A stretch of 52,053 nt of DNA from LSNR01 sp964603325 (GCA_964603325.1 CAZRUH010000001.1:1-52053); one strand, 5' to 3'. Counted from the stretch's first letter, positions 33,334-43,314 are shown. Notes: a model not told the origin generated them from the sequence alone. Program-made: numbers and translations.

Positions 33334-34443
33334 ATGCGTATAGTTTTAACCGGTGGCGGTACCGGGGGGCACTTATATCCGCTGGTTACCGTAGCAAAGA
33401 AAATTAAGGAAAAAAGAGAAGGTGTGGAGTTTTTGTACCTTGGTTCAAAAAAAGAATTGGAAAAAAAAATTATGAATGAAAACTCCATTGAAATGAAATA
33501 TGTAATGAGTGGAAAGTTTAGAAGATATGCTTCACTAATGAATTTCATTGATATATTTAAAATCCCCATTGGAATTATTCAAGCTCTTTGGCATTTGCTT
33601 TGGTATATGCCGGACGCGATATTTTCCAAGGGAGGGTATGCTTCAATTCCCGTAGTGTTTGCCGGTTGGCTTTACAGAATTCCAATTTTGACGCACGAAT
33701 CTGATTCTATACCGGGAGTGGCTAATAGGATTATAGGAAAATTTTCCAACAGAATTGCCATATCTTATCCTAGAGCGGAAAGATATTTTTTAAAAACAAA
33801 AGTTTATTTGACCGGAAATCCTGTGCGAGAGCAAATTTTAAATGGCGACAGAGATGCTTGTTATCACAAATTTAGTTTAACGGAATCAAGACCGGTGATT
33901 TTGGTTTTGGGTGGTAGTCAAGGCGCCAGGGCTATAAACGAATCAATAGTGAATGCTTTAAATGACATTGTTAAAGTGGCTCAAGTCATTCACCAAACGG
34001 GAGAAAATAATTATAAAGAAGTGATTCATAAAATCAGATCGGTTGGAATCAAAGAATTTCGTGATAATTATTATCCGGTTCCTTTTTTGGAGGTTGACGA
34101 TTTGAGCAATGCTTTTGCGACCGCAAATATTGTAATTAGTAGAGCGGGAGCAAACTCAATAGCGGAAATCGCTGCCAATAAAAAACCGGCGATTCTTATT
34201 CCATTGTCTACTTCGGCAAATAATCATCAGAAAATGAATGCTTATTCTTTGGCGGAAGAGGGCGGAGCGATTGTTTTGGAGGAAAGTAATCTTGGTAAAC
34301 ATATTTTATTGCAAAAAATAAAAAAGATTATTGAAAATGAAGACTTTAGAAAAAAACTCTCTGAAAATATTGCCAAATTCTATCATAAGGATGCCGGTGA
34401 TAAAATTGCTGTAGGAATAATAGATTTGATTGAAGGGGTTTAA
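33334..34443 (+). CDS. murG: UDP-GlcNAc:undecaprenyl-PP-MurNAc-pentapeptide GlcNAc transferase MurG
   Basis: A 369-residue GT28 enzyme that makes lipid II on the cytoplasmic face. N-terminal glycine loops VLTGGGTGGHLYPLV and SKGGYASIPVVF, the THESDSIPGVANRI stretch, the GGSQGARAINE motif of the UDP-binding domain and SRAGANSIAEIAANKKPAILIPL are all intact. Full length. Confidence 0.96.
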   Translation: MRIVLTGGGTGGHLYPLVTVAKKIKEKREGVEFLYLGSKKELEKKIMNENSIEMKYVMSGKFRRYASLMNFIDIFKIPIGIIQALWHLLWYMPDAIFSKGGYASIPVVFAGWLYRIPILTHESDSIPGVANRIIGKFSNRIAISYPRAERYFLKTKVYLTGNPVREQILNGDRDACYHKFSLTESRPVILVLGGSQGARAINESIVNALNDIVKVAQVIHQTGENNYKEVIHKIRSVGIKEFRDNYYPVPFLEVDDLSNAFATANIVISRAGANSIAEIAANKKPAILIPLSTSANNHQKMNAYSLAEEGGAIVLEESNLGKHILLQKIKKIIENEDFRKKLSENIAKFYHKDAGDKIAVGIIDLIEGV

Positions 34444-34484
34444 ATAAAAAAAGTGATTTGTAAAAAATTACCAAGAATAAAAAA

Positions 34485-35873
34485 ATGAATAGAAACAAGA
34501 AGGTGATTTATGTGATAGGAATAGAGGGTGCAGGAACATCTGCGTTAGCTTTGATGTATAAAAAAAAGAATTATATCGTTCTTGGCTCTGATAACGGAGA
34601 TCATTTTTACGGAGACATTTTAGAAAAAGAAAACATAAAAGTATTTGATAAATATAACTCGGGAAATATTCCCGGAATTGTAGATAAGGTGATTTACTCA
34701 ACCAGTATTAAAAAAGATAATCCCGAGTTTCTAGAAGCAAAAAAAAGAAATTTTAAAATATATTCTTATCCTGAAGCGGTGGCGGAGTTATTCAATGAAA
34801 AAATGGGAATTGCCATTTGTGGAACTCATGGAAAAACTACGACCAGTGCCATGTTGGCGTATGTATTAAGAGAAATGAACTTAGATCCTAATGCAATTAT
34901 TGGAAGCAAGGTTAAAAACTGGGGAAGTAATGCCTTAGTGGGGGGTGGAGATTATTTTATTATAGAGGCGGATGAATACCAAAACAAATTAAAATTTTAT
35001 AATCCTTGGTCGGTTATTTTGACCAGCATTGATTACGATCATCCTGATTTTTATAAAAATTTTAAAGAGTATAAAAACGCTTTTGTTGACTTCGTCAGAA
35101 AAATACCAAAACATGGTTTTCTTATTTATTGTAATGACGATAGAGACGTTTTAAATGTTGTTGAGTATGGAAATTGTCAGAAAATAAGTTATGGTTTTTC
35201 GGAAGATTCGGATTATAAAATATCTGATTTAGAGGTAAATAATATTCAAAATGGTAATTTTGGGCAAAAATTCAGTGTTTATCATAAAAATGATTTTATC
35301 GGAGAATTTGAAACCGGTTTGGTGGGAGAACATAATGCATTAAACGCTTCTTCAGTAATAGCTTTTTGTCATAAGATTAAATTAGATATAAGTGAAATAA
35401 AGAAAATTATTAAAAAATTTTCCGGAACCGTCAGAAGATTTGAATATATTGGCGAAAGAAAGGGAGCAATTTTAATTGATGATTATGCTCATCACCCGAA
35501 AGAAATAAAAGAGGTTTTAAAAACGATTAAAAAAATTTATTCAAACAAAGAGATTGTGGTTATTTTTCACCCTCATTCTTTTTCGCGAACAGAACTGTTA
35601 ATGGATGAATTTTCTCAAAGTTTTTCAGATGCTTCAAAAGTTATAGTTTTAGATATTTATGGAAGTGTTCGCGAACAGATGGGAAAAGTAAATTCTTCGG
35701 ATTTGGTAAGAGAAATAAACAAACATTCTCTTGGTGAAAAGGCGCAATATATACCAACGATAAAAAATGCGCTATCTTTCATTCAAGATAATTTAAACAA
35801 AAATCAAGTCATTATTTCGCTTGGAGCCGGAGATGTGTGGAAATTGACACATAGTTTGGTTAAAAATAATTAA
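34485..35873 (+). CDS. murC: UDP-N-acetylmuramate-L-alanine ligase MurC
   Basis: A 462-residue Mur ligase adding the first amino acid to UDP-MurNAc. Rossmann start (YVIGIEGAGTSALAL), P-loop GTHGKTTTSAMLA (near residue 112), central EADEYQ and the DDYAHHPKEIKEVL of the C-terminal domain are present. The opening glycine pattern differs slightly from the usual GIGGxGMSG of MurC, so a sister ligase such as Mpl is the alternative; linkage to murG favours MurC. Its 3' end overlaps the convergent RSH gene by 4 bp. Confidence 0.88.
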   Translation: MNRNKKVIYVIGIEGAGTSALALMYKKKNYIVLGSDNGDHFYGDILEKENIKVFDKYNSGNIPGIVDKVIYSTSIKKDNPEFLEAKKRNFKIYSYPEAVAELFNEKMGIAICGTHGKTTTSAMLAYVLREMNLDPNAIIGSKVKNWGSNALVGGGDYFIIEADEYQNKLKFYNPWSVILTSIDYDHPDFYKNFKEYKNAFVDFVRKIPKHGFLIYCNDDRDVLNVVEYGNCQKISYGFSEDSDYKISDLEVNNIQNGNFGQKFSVYHKNDFIGEFETGLVGEHNALNASSVIAFCHKIKLDISEIKKIIKKFSGTVRRFEYIGERKGAILIDDYAHHPKEIKEVLKTIKKIYSNKEIVVIFHPHSFSRTELLMDEFSQSFSDASKVIVLDIYGSVREQMGKVNSSDLVREINKHSLGEKAQYIPTIKNALSFIQDNLNKNQVIISLGAGDVWKLTHSLVKNN

Positions 35874-37357
35874 TCTTTTTCTTTTTCTTTAGCTCGTTTT
35901 AGTTGCCTTTTTATGTGACTTCTGGCATTAGATGTTTTTACAAAATCTAACCATTTTGCGTTCGGAAGTTTTGGATCTTTAGATTTTAAAATTTCTATCA
36001 TTTGTCCGTTTTTTATTTTATAATCCAGGGAAACCATTTTCCCATCCGCTTTAGCTCCCACAATGGAATCTCCAACCTCGCTATGAATAGCATAAGCAAA
36101 GTCAACAGGCGTGGCTTCCTCCGGAAGATCAATCGCATCTCCATTCGGAGTAACGGCAAAAATTCTGTTTTTAAAGAAGTCTATTTTTAATCCTTCCATA
36201 AATTCTTTATTGTTTTTTCCAACTTCATTTTGCCATTCTCGCAATTGTCGTAGCCAAGTTAATTCTTTTTCCGTAAAGGTTTCTTGTTGGCGAAAATAAT
36301 TTTTCCAACTTCGTTTTTTATTTTCATTGTAAATCCAATGGGATGCGATACCAAATTCCGCTTCGTTATGCATTTTTTGAGTGCGTATTTGAACTTCCAT
36401 TATTTTTCCTCTGGGACCGAAAATTGTGGTATGGATTGATTGATACCCGTTTGGTTTGGGCAGAGATATATAATCCTTAATTCTTCCCACCATTGGACGA
36501 TACTTTCTGTGAACAATTCCCAATGTTTCATAACAATCAGCAATACTTGGAACAATAATTCGTATGGCTATTAAGTCATAAATTCTTCCGATATCCATCT
36601 CATGCTTTTCCAGTTTCAAAAACAAACTGTGCAAATGTTTATCACGACCATAAATATCAATTACCTTTATCTTTTTTTTCTTGAGAGCATGAGTCAGTTC
36701 TTTTATAGCTTCCCTCACAAACAACTCTCCTTCTTTATAGTATTTATCTCGTATTTTCTTAAGTTTTTGATAATTTTCGGAATCCAAAAATTTAAAAGAC
36801 AAATCTTCCAGTTCCGCCTTAATTTCTCCAATTCCCAATCTGTCAGCCAGGGGAACATAAATTTCCATAGTTTCATTGGCAATTCTTTGTTGTTTGTCCG
36901 GAGGATTAAATTCCAGTGTCCGCATATTATGCAGACGATCCGCCAATTTGATAATGACAACCCTTACATCTTCCGCCATCGCCAAAAACATATTTCGTAA
37001 ATTTTCCAAAAGATATTCTTCCTTTGTTTCTCTTAATTTTATTTTTCCCAATTTGGTAATTCCTTTTACCAGATCATATATATCTTTTCCAAACTCTTTT
37101 TTTATTTCTGTTAATGTAATTTCCGTATCTTCCGGAACATCATGAAGTAGGCCGGCAGAAATGGTTTTTGATCCCATACCGATTTCCGCTAAAATTTTTG
37201 CGGTTGCAACACAATGCTGGAAATAATCCTCCCCGGATCTTCTTTTTTGTCCTTGATGCGCTTTTTGAGCGAACTCAAAAGCTTTGCCGATTAATTTTTT
37301 TCGTTCGGCGGTGGCATCTATTTTTAACGATTTGAAAATATCTTTTAGTGTAAGCAT
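35870..37357 (-). CDS. Bifunctional (p)ppGpp synthetase/hydrolase (RSH), no ACT domain
   Basis: A 495-residue stringent-response enzyme. Hydrolase HD domain with AHQGQKRRSGEDYFQH, LLHDVPEDTEIT and RLHNMRTLEF; synthetase domain with RIKDYISLPKPNGYQSIHTT and EVQIRTQKMHNEAEFG; TGS domain (about residues 395-455). The C-terminal helical and ACT parts of long RelA/SpoT (~730 residues) are absent, so control by ribosome-bound tRNA may differ. Both catalytic centres look intact. Has its own promoter with almost no leader. Confidence 0.94.
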   Translation of the reverse strand: MLTLKDIFKSLKIDATAERKKLIGKAFEFAQKAHQGQKRRSGEDYFQHCVATAKILAEIGMGSKTISAGLLHDVPEDTEITLTEIKKEFGKDIYDLVKGITKLGKIKLRETKEEYLLENLRNMFLAMAEDVRVVIIKLADRLHNMRTLEFNPPDKQQRIANETMEIYVPLADRLGIGEIKAELEDLSFKFLDSENYQKLKKIRDKYYKEGELFVREAIKELTHALKKKKIKVIDIYGRDKHLHSLFLKLEKHEMDIGRIYDLIAIRIIVPSIADCYETLGIVHRKYRPMVGRIKDYISLPKPNGYQSIHTTIFGPRGKIMEVQIRTQKMHNEAEFGIASHWIYNENKKRSWKNYFRQQETFTEKELTWLRQLREWQNEVGKNNKEFMEGLKIDFFKNRIFAVTPNGDAIDLPEEATPVDFAYAIHSEVGDSIVGAKADGKMVSLDYKIKNGQMIEILKSKDPKLPNAKWLDFVKTSNARSHIKRQLKRAKEKEKD

Positions 37358-37367
37358 ATTTTGTTTA

Positions 37368-37396
37368 ATTCTAATACAAATAATTCAAATAATCAA
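37368..37396 (-). promoter_or_regulatory. Promoter of the RSH gene
   Basis: Minus strand: TTGATT (37391-37396), 17-bp spacer, TAGAAT (37368-37373). The transcript would begin about 5 nt before the ATG, leaving practically no leader. Confidence 0.65.
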
Positions 37397-37419
37397 TTTT
37401 GGTTATACTCAAGAAAACA

Positions 37420-37452
37420 AAAAATCTCAATTGATGATAAATTGAGATTTTT
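37420..37452 (-). terminator. Terminator of topA
   Basis: A 10-bp stem AATCTCAATT/AATTGAGATT (37423-37432 with 37440-37449), extended by three A-T pairs, followed on the minus strand by a T-rich run. Lies just beyond the topA stop. Confidence 0.75.
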
Positions 37453-37460
37453 AAGATTAT

Positions 37461-39650
37461 TTATTTTTTTAATCTATCCGGTCGGTTGTTGGGACAAGTT
37501 TTGTCGGAACAACGTTCCGGGATGGTCTTTGTTCCTTCCATCATTAGAGATCCACATTCTTTGTCGTCTTTGTCTTTTCTTCTGTAGTGGCATATTCTGC
37601 CTGTTGGTTTGGCATTGATGGCATATTTGCAGTCGGGATAATTGGAACAGGCATAAAAAATGCCAAAGCGACCGTTACGTTCCATCATTTCTCCATTCTT
37701 GCATTTTGGGCATTTAACTCCGGTTTTTTTCTTCGCCACTTCTTTGGGATCTTCTTTAACAAATTTGCACTTGGGATAATTGCTACAGGAAATAAATTTT
37801 CCGAAACGACCCTCGCGCAAAACCAAGAAATTATCGCATTTAGGACATTTTTCTTTTAGCTTTTTTGGACCCTCAATAATCTTTCCTTCCAGCGTTCTTG
37901 CTCCCGAGCAATCGGGAAAATTTTTGCAACTTAAAAACTTTCCATTTTTGCCCAATTTTATAATCATTGAATCTTGGCAAAGAGGGCACTTAAATTTTTT
38001 ATCGGCATTCCCAAGATTGGTAAGTTTCGGAATATTTTCTTTTGATTCTATATCCTTGTGAAAAGGGTTGTAGAATTCTTTTAAAGTTGTAATATAACTA
38101 TTTTTTCCTTCAGCGATTTTATCCAAATCATTTTCCATTTCGGCGGTAAACTCATCACTGACATATTTGGTGAAATATTTTTCCAAAAAACTACTGACAA
38201 CATCTCCCATATCGGTTGGTTTTAATTGGGAGCCGATTTTTTCCACATAACCTCTGTCTTTGAGGGTACGAATAATCGGAGCATAAGTTGATGGGCGACC
38301 GATGCCTCTTTTTTCCAATTCTTTAACCAATCCGGCCTCACTGTATCGCGGAGGGGGAGTGGTTTCTTTCTCTTCATCTTCAATTTTAACAAGTTTTAAT
38401 TTTTCGCCGATTTTTACCTTTGGCAATTCTATGTCATCGCTTCTGGAAATGGGACTGGCTTTTAGCCAGCCGTCAAACAAAATTCTTGAACCATTGATAG
38501 AAAATGGTTTTGTGTTTTTATTATCTAAATTGACACTAATTTTGGTACGAAGAATTTCAGCGGAAGACATTTGCGATGATATAGCTCTGCGCCAAATTAA
38601 ATCGTATAATTTTTTTTGATCACCGTTATTTCCCGCAGTGAACTTATTTAAATTGCTCGGTCTAATGGCTTCATGAGCCTCTTGAGCTCCTTTGCTTTGT
38701 TTTCCGTAATTTCTCGGTTGATAGTATTTTTCACCATATTGTTTTTTTATGACTTCTGATGCCTGTTTTTGAGCTTGCGCGCTTAGAGTGGTACTATCGG
38801 TTCTCATATAAGTAATTAATCCGGCTTCGTATAGTCTTTGGGCGATCATCATCGTTTTGGAGGGAGAAAACCCTAAACGAGAACTGGCGACTTGTTGCAA
38901 GGTGGATGTTCTGAATGGCGCCTGAGGATTTCTTTTTACTTTCGTTTCTTTTATGTCGGAAACTGTCCAATTTTCTTTTTTTCCCGCTTGAATTATTTTT
39001 TTAACCTCTTTATAATTTCGTGGCTCATCGGTATATACCAAGATAAATTCTTTTTTCTTTTTGTTGCTGACTGTGGCGGTAATAATCCAATATTTTTCCG
39101 GAATAAAAGATCTTATTAGTCTTTCTCTTTCCATTAAAATTCGCAATGCCGGAGATTGAACTCTTCCGGCAGATAATCCATAGCGAACCTTTTTCCAAAT
39201 CAATCCCGATAATTCATATCCAAACAACCTATCCAAAACACGACGAGCTTCTTGAGCCGTTTTTAAGTTTAAATCTATTGAACGAGGATTTTGAAGAGCT
39301 TTTTTAACGGCTTCCCGTGTAATTTCGTTAAAGGTTACTCTTTTGGGATTTTTTAGATTAATTGCTTCCGAAATATGCCATGCAATTGCCTCTCCTTCAC
39401 GATCGGGGTCGGTAGCCAAAAGAACCTCATTAACTTTTTTAGAAATCTCTTTTATTTTGCTGACTATCTTTCGTTTGTCAGGTGAAATAACATAGTTTGG
39501 CTTGAATCCGTTTTTGATGTCAATAGCATCCTTGTTGCTTTTTGGCAAATCTCTAATATGTCCCACAGAAGCTTCAATGATATATTCTGAACCGAAATAT
39601 TTGGAAAGAGTTTTAATTTTTGCCGGCGATTCAACGATGACTAATTTCAT
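37461..39650 (-). CDS. topA: DNA topoisomerase I
   Basis: A 729-residue type IA topoisomerase that relaxes negative supercoils. Toprim domain at the start (LVIVESPAKIKTLSKYF, then ATDPDREGEAIAWH) and active-site Tyr in LITYMRTDSTTL. GLSAGRVQSPALRILMERE and the RPSTYAPIIRTLKDRGYV segment follow. The C-terminus has three C4 zinc ribbons (CPLCQDSMI, CPKCDNFLV, CPKCKNGEM) plus a degenerate fourth cysteine cluster. Full length. It lies 15 bp after dprA on the same strand, a common pairing. Confidence 0.96.
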   Translation of the reverse strand: MKLVIVESPAKIKTLSKYFGSEYIIEASVGHIRDLPKSNKDAIDIKNGFKPNYVISPDKRKIVSKIKEISKKVNEVLLATDPDREGEAIAWHISEAINLKNPKRVTFNEITREAVKKALQNPRSIDLNLKTAQEARRVLDRLFGYELSGLIWKKVRYGLSAGRVQSPALRILMERERLIRSFIPEKYWIITATVSNKKKKEFILVYTDEPRNYKEVKKIIQAGKKENWTVSDIKETKVKRNPQAPFRTSTLQQVASSRLGFSPSKTMMIAQRLYEAGLITYMRTDSTTLSAQAQKQASEVIKKQYGEKYYQPRNYGKQSKGAQEAHEAIRPSNLNKFTAGNNGDQKKLYDLIWRRAISSQMSSAEILRTKISVNLDNKNTKPFSINGSRILFDGWLKASPISRSDDIELPKVKIGEKLKLVKIEDEEKETTPPPRYSEAGLVKELEKRGIGRPSTYAPIIRTLKDRGYVEKIGSQLKPTDMGDVVSSFLEKYFTKYVSDEFTAEMENDLDKIAEGKNSYITTLKEFYNPFHKDIESKENIPKLTNLGNADKKFKCPLCQDSMIIKLGKNGKFLSCKNFPDCSGARTLEGKIIEGPKKLKEKCPKCDNFLVLREGRFGKFISCSNYPKCKFVKEDPKEVAKKKTGVKCPKCKNGEMMERNGRFGIFYACSNYPDCKYAINAKPTGRICHYRRKDKDDKECGSLMMEGTKTIPERCSDKTCPNNRPDRLKK

Positions 39651-39665
39651 AATGGTTTCTAAGAT

Positions 39666-40736
39666 TTACAAAATTATATATTTTTGCCCTCCAATATCCT
39701 TAATGATTTTTTTTATTTCCAAAATTGATAAAATTGATAAAACAACACTAGGTTTAAGTTTAGTGGCTTTTATTATTCTGTCAATGCGCATTGGTTCTTG
39801 AGACAATTTTTTAACAACCAATTTCTCCTTTGAGGAAAGATTGGTTTCAATCTGTTTATTATTTGGGTGAATTTGCATATTTAGTTCTTCCAATATATCT
39901 TGTATCCCGTTTATTAACTTAGCGCCCTTTTTAATTAGATTATTGGCGCCCTGGGATGATTTGGAGAAAATTGATCCGGGAACGGCAAAAACTTCTCTAT
40001 TGTATTCAAGCGCTAAATTGGCGGTGATAAGTGTGCCACTTTTTTCTTCAGCTTCCACCACTATGGTTCCCATAGTTAATCCCGCCATTAGACGATTGCG
40101 AGCCGGGAAAGTAAAATTTGATGCTTTGGTTCCGTAGGGATAATCACTTACCAAGGCGCCATACTCAATTATTTTTTTGGATAAATTAAAGTTTTGTTTT
40201 GGTCCTATGTTTCTATTATCAAGTCCACTTCCCAAAACAGCTATGGTTTTTCCTCCCGCCATTAAAGTCCCATAGTGTGAAAAGGTATCAATGCCCATAG
40301 CCATCCCGGAAACTATCGTAATTCCTGCGGAAGATAAATCTTTTGCCAAAGAAAGCGCAACTTGTTTTCCGTAAGAAGTAAATTTACGAGAGCCGACCAT
40401 TGCCATCATCGGAGTGTTAAGAATTTTCGCGTCGCCCTTTAGGTAAAGCAAATATGGAAAAGAGGGAATCTCTTTTAGCAATTTAGGAAAATTCTTGTTA
40501 TTGAAGCCAATGATTTGAATATTTTCTTTTTTAAGTAATTGCATTTCATAGTCAGGATCTATTTTTGAGCGTGAAATATCTATCCGTTTGGCAAGATTTT
40601 CAGATAGATTAGATTGAAGAAGTTCTTTAAAAGATGCTTGCCAAATTTTTTTACCACTGCCAAAAAAATCTATCAAAAGTTTTAATTTTTGTGAGCCGAT
40701 GCCGTCTATTTTATATAGCGCATTTAAATATTTCAT
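39666..40736 (-). CDS. dprA: DNA-processing protein DprA
   Basis: A 356-residue protein that protects incoming single-stranded DNA and loads RecA during natural transformation. The Rossmann core has MAMVGSRKFTSYG, IVSGMAMGIDTFSHYG, AVLGSGLDNRNIGPK and FPARNRLMAGLTMGTIVVEAEEKSGT. A winged-helix C-terminus (about 290-356) follows. I chose ATG 40736 because the frame extends upstream through the predicted promoter to 40835 without family similarity. With the pilus genes at the left edge it suggests competence. Confidence 0.94.
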   Translation of the reverse strand: MKYLNALYKIDGIGSQKLKLLIDFFGSGKKIWQASFKELLQSNLSENLAKRIDISRSKIDPDYEMQLLKKENIQIIGFNNKNFPKLLKEIPSFPYLLYLKGDAKILNTPMMAMVGSRKFTSYGKQVALSLAKDLSSAGITIVSGMAMGIDTFSHYGTLMAGGKTIAVLGSGLDNRNIGPKQNFNLSKKIIEYGALVSDYPYGTKASNFTFPARNRLMAGLTMGTIVVEAEEKSGTLITANLALEYNREVFAVPGSIFSKSSQGANNLIKKGAKLINGIQDILEELNMQIHPNNKQIETNLSSKEKLVVKKLSQEPMRIDRIIKATKLKPSVVLSILSILEIKKIIKDIGGQKYIIL

Positions 40737-40805
40737 TGAGTGTCTTTGATGTAAATAAAAAACGATAGAGTGAATGTAAAAAGATAAAACTCTAGACTGA
40801 TTTTT

Positions 40806-40835
40806 AGTATAACATAACAATTTATCGCTTTCCAA
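40806..40835 (-). promoter_or_regulatory. Promoter of the dprA-topA unit
   Basis: Minus strand: TTGGAA (40830-40835), 18-bp spacer, TATACT (40806-40811) preceded by TGT (extended -10). Start near 40799, about 60 nt before the dprA ATG. Confidence 0.5.
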
Positions 40836-40870
40836 ATCAAAGTAATAATGTTAAGATACAATTAAATATT

Positions 40871-41320
40871 ATGAAAAATTGCAAAATTACAATTTATACT
40901 GACGGAGGTTCTCGCGGAAATCCCGGACCGGCCGGTATTGGAGTCTGGATTTTTTCCGATGACAAAACCTTAAATAAGAAATTTGGGGAGTATATTGGTG
41001 AAAAAACCAATAATGATGCCGAATATGAAGCGTTAATTTTTGCCTTAAAAAAAACCAAAAGTCTTTTGGGAAAAACAAAAAGCAAGCAGTGCGAGTTGAA
41101 TTGTTTTTTAGATAGTGAATTGGTCGTTAAGCAGTTGAATCATAAATATAAATTAAAAAATGAAAAAATTCAACGGTATTTTATAGAAGTGTGGAATTTG
41201 TCGCTGGATTTTAAGAAAGTTAATTTTGCGCATATTCCCAGAGAAAAAAATAAAATAGCCGATAATATGGTGAATCGGGCTTTGGATGAAAAAATGAAAC
41301 AAAGAATGTTTTTCAACTGA
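40871..41320 (+). CDS. rnhA: Ribonuclease HI
   Basis: A 149-residue enzyme that cuts RNA in RNA-DNA hybrids. The four catalytic carboxylates are in place: D11 (YTDGGSRGNPG), E51 (NNDAEYEAL), D81 (FLDSELVVKQL) and D131 (KIADNMVNRA), plus the assisting His121 (AHIPREKN). The basic handle of E. coli RNase HI is missing, as in many short forms. Divergent from dprA; it converges on recR with a 5-bp gap. Confidence 0.94.
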   Translation: MKNCKITIYTDGGSRGNPGPAGIGVWIFSDDKTLNKKFGEYIGEKTNNDAEYEALIFALKKTKSLLGKTKSKQCELNCFLDSELVVKQLNHKYKLKNEKIQRYFIEVWNLSLDFKKVNFAHIPREKNKIADNMVNRALDEKMKQRMFFN

Positions 41321-41325
41321 ATTTC

Positions 41326-41907
41326 TTATATTTTTTTTCTATTGGCAATAGCGGAACTTAAAGTTAATTCGTCAGCATATTCAATATCTCCACCGGTAGA
41401 CATACCTCTTCCAAGACGAGTTATTTTTAAATTTTTAAAATCTTGCAATTTTCTTTTTAGATATAAAGCTGTTAAATCGCCCTCGGAAGTCGGGTTGGTG
41501 GCGATAATAATTTCTTTCGGTTTTTCTGTGGAAATCTTTTTTAACAATTGTGTTATTTTCAAATTTTTTTTATTAGAATCTATTGTTCCTCCAAGAACAA
41601 AATACATTCCTTTGTAAATATTGGTTTTTTCAATGGAAATAATGTCTAGGGGATCTTCAACAACGCAAATTACCGATGATTCTCTTTGTTTATTTTCACA
41701 AATTGAACAGTGATCATTTTCTGAAATATTAAAACATCGCTTGCAATGTTTAAGATTTTTTAATTCTTGCAAGTTTTTGGAAAATTCAATAAGTTTCTCT
41801 CTGTTTTGTTTAAATAAAAAAAGTACCAATCTTTCAGCCATTTTTGGTCCAACAGATGGGAGAGATGAAAAATTATCAATTAATTTTTGAAATATTTTTG
41901 GATACAT
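41326..41907 (-). CDS. recR: Recombination mediator RecR
   Basis: A 193-residue protein that with RecO/RecF loads RecA on gaps. Helix-hairpin-helix (LIDNFSSLPSVGPKMAERL), C4 zinc finger (CKRCFNISENDHCSIC) and Toprim domain (VICVVEDPLDII, then YFVLGGTID) are in the family order. Near-normal length. It lies 5 bp after dnaB. Confidence 0.95.
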   Translation of the reverse strand: MYPKIFQKLIDNFSSLPSVGPKMAERLVLFLFKQNREKLIEFSKNLQELKNLKHCKRCFNISENDHCSICENKQRESSVICVVEDPLDIISIEKTNIYKGMYFVLGGTIDSNKKNLKITQLLKKISTEKPKEIIIATNPTSEGDLTALYLKRKLQDFKNLKITRLGRGMSTGGDIEYADELTLSSAIANRKKI

Positions 41908-41912
41908 AATGT

Positions 41913-43307
41913 TTAATTATTTTCCGGAATGGAATTTTCATCGGTATGAATTTTTTCCAAGGATTTAAAGGTTGTTGATTCTTCTTGGAAATATAGACTT
42001 GCTTTCCCAAGTGGCCCGTTTCTATGTTTGGCTATGATAACTTCAACAATGTTTTTGTTTGGAGTATCAGGTTTTTCGCGATCTTCACGATATAACATCA
42101 TTACCACATCAGCATCTTGTTCAATTGAACCTGATTCTCGGAGATCGGAAAGCTTTGGAATTTGGGGAGATCTGGACTCTACTTGTCTGGATAACTGTGA
42201 GAGCGCCAAAATCGGTATATTGAGTTCACGCGCCAATTGTTTTAATGCTCTTGAAATTTCAGATATTTCTTGAACGCGGTTTTCTCCGGAAGAGTTGCGA
42301 CCCTCCATCAATTGAAGATAATCAATAATTATTAGTCCGAGATTATGCTCCGATTGCAAGCGACGAGCCATTGTCCGCATTTCCATAATGTTTGCGGAAG
42401 CGGTATCGTCAATATATATGGGAGCTTCACTTAAAATTCCCATAGCTTCATTTATTTTTTCAAAATCGTTTTCCGGTCCTTTGTCGCGAAGCTTGCCGGT
42501 GCGGAGTCGCCAAAGATCAATGCCTGCTTGCGCAGCTAACATTCTGTCAATTAATTGATCTGATGACATTTCAAGAGAAAATATACCCACGGGTACTTTT
42601 GCTTGAACGCCAATTTGTCTGGCTATATCCAAAGCGATAGTGGTTTTACCTATGGATGGACGAGCGGCTAAAATAATCAAATCTGATTTTTGAAAGCCGG
42701 CCAAAACCTTATCTATATCCGGAAATCCGGTTGGAACTCCGCGAACGCTGGCATCATCTTTATGTAGTTCATCTATTCTATCAAAGGCGCTTTCCAATAT
42801 TGATTTTATTGGTATAAAATCTTGTTTTAAATATTTTTGGGAAACTTTAAATATTCCTTGCTCAGCTTCATCAAGGAGTTTATCAACATCTTCTGTCCCC
42901 GAATAACTCATTTCAACTATTTTATTGGCGGTAGTTATCAATCTTCTTAGCATTGCTTTTTTCTGGATAACTTTGGCGTAGTGGACAACATGGGAAGCGG
43001 AAGGGACAATGTTGACAAGAGATGCTATGTATCCGGATCCGCCAACTTCTTCCAGTTTTCCTTTCTCTTCAAGTTTATTGGAAATACTTAAAACATCTAT
43101 GGGATCTCGCTCTTCATAAAGTTCCAGCATTGTTTCAAAAAGAGTTTTGTGTTTGTTCTTGTAAAAATCATTAGGTTGCAAAAAATCGGCTATTTTAACA
43201 ATAGCGTCTTTATCAAGCATAAGTGAACCTAAAACGGATTGTTCCGCCTCAATATTGCTTGGTGGCGTTTTTATGATTTCTTTGTTTATTATGGGTTTTT
43301 TAGGCAT
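41913..43307 (-). CDS. dnaB: Replicative DNA helicase DnaB
   Basis: A 464-residue hexameric helicase that opens the replication fork. N-terminal primase-interacting domain (PPSNIEAEQSVLGSLML), Walker A AARPSIGKTTIAL (about residue 208), IIIDYLQLMEGR as Walker B, and REL/SQLSRQVE with LSDLRESGSIEQDADVV toward the end. The ATG at 43307 is preferred over TTG 43313 since the promoter -10 ends only 8 bp upstream of it. No intein interrupts it. Confidence 0.96.
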   Translation of the reverse strand: MPKKPIINKEIIKTPPSNIEAEQSVLGSLMLDKDAIVKIADFLQPNDFYKNKHKTLFETMLELYEERDPIDVLSISNKLEEKGKLEEVGGSGYIASLVNIVPSASHVVHYAKVIQKKAMLRRLITTANKIVEMSYSGTEDVDKLLDEAEQGIFKVSQKYLKQDFIPIKSILESAFDRIDELHKDDASVRGVPTGFPDIDKVLAGFQKSDLIILAARPSIGKTTIALDIARQIGVQAKVPVGIFSLEMSSDQLIDRMLAAQAGIDLWRLRTGKLRDKGPENDFEKINEAMGILSEAPIYIDDTASANIMEMRTMARRLQSEHNLGLIIIDYLQLMEGRNSSGENRVQEISEISRALKQLARELNIPILALSQLSRQVESRSPQIPKLSDLRESGSIEQDADVVMMLYREDREKPDTPNKNIVEVIIAKHRNGPLGKASLYFQEESTTFKSLEKIHTDENSIPENN

Positions 43308-43314
43308 ATACAAC

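Noticed and set aside
40737..40835. N-terminal extension of DprA to 40835
   Set aside because: The extension runs through the predicted promoter and has no similarity to DprA.
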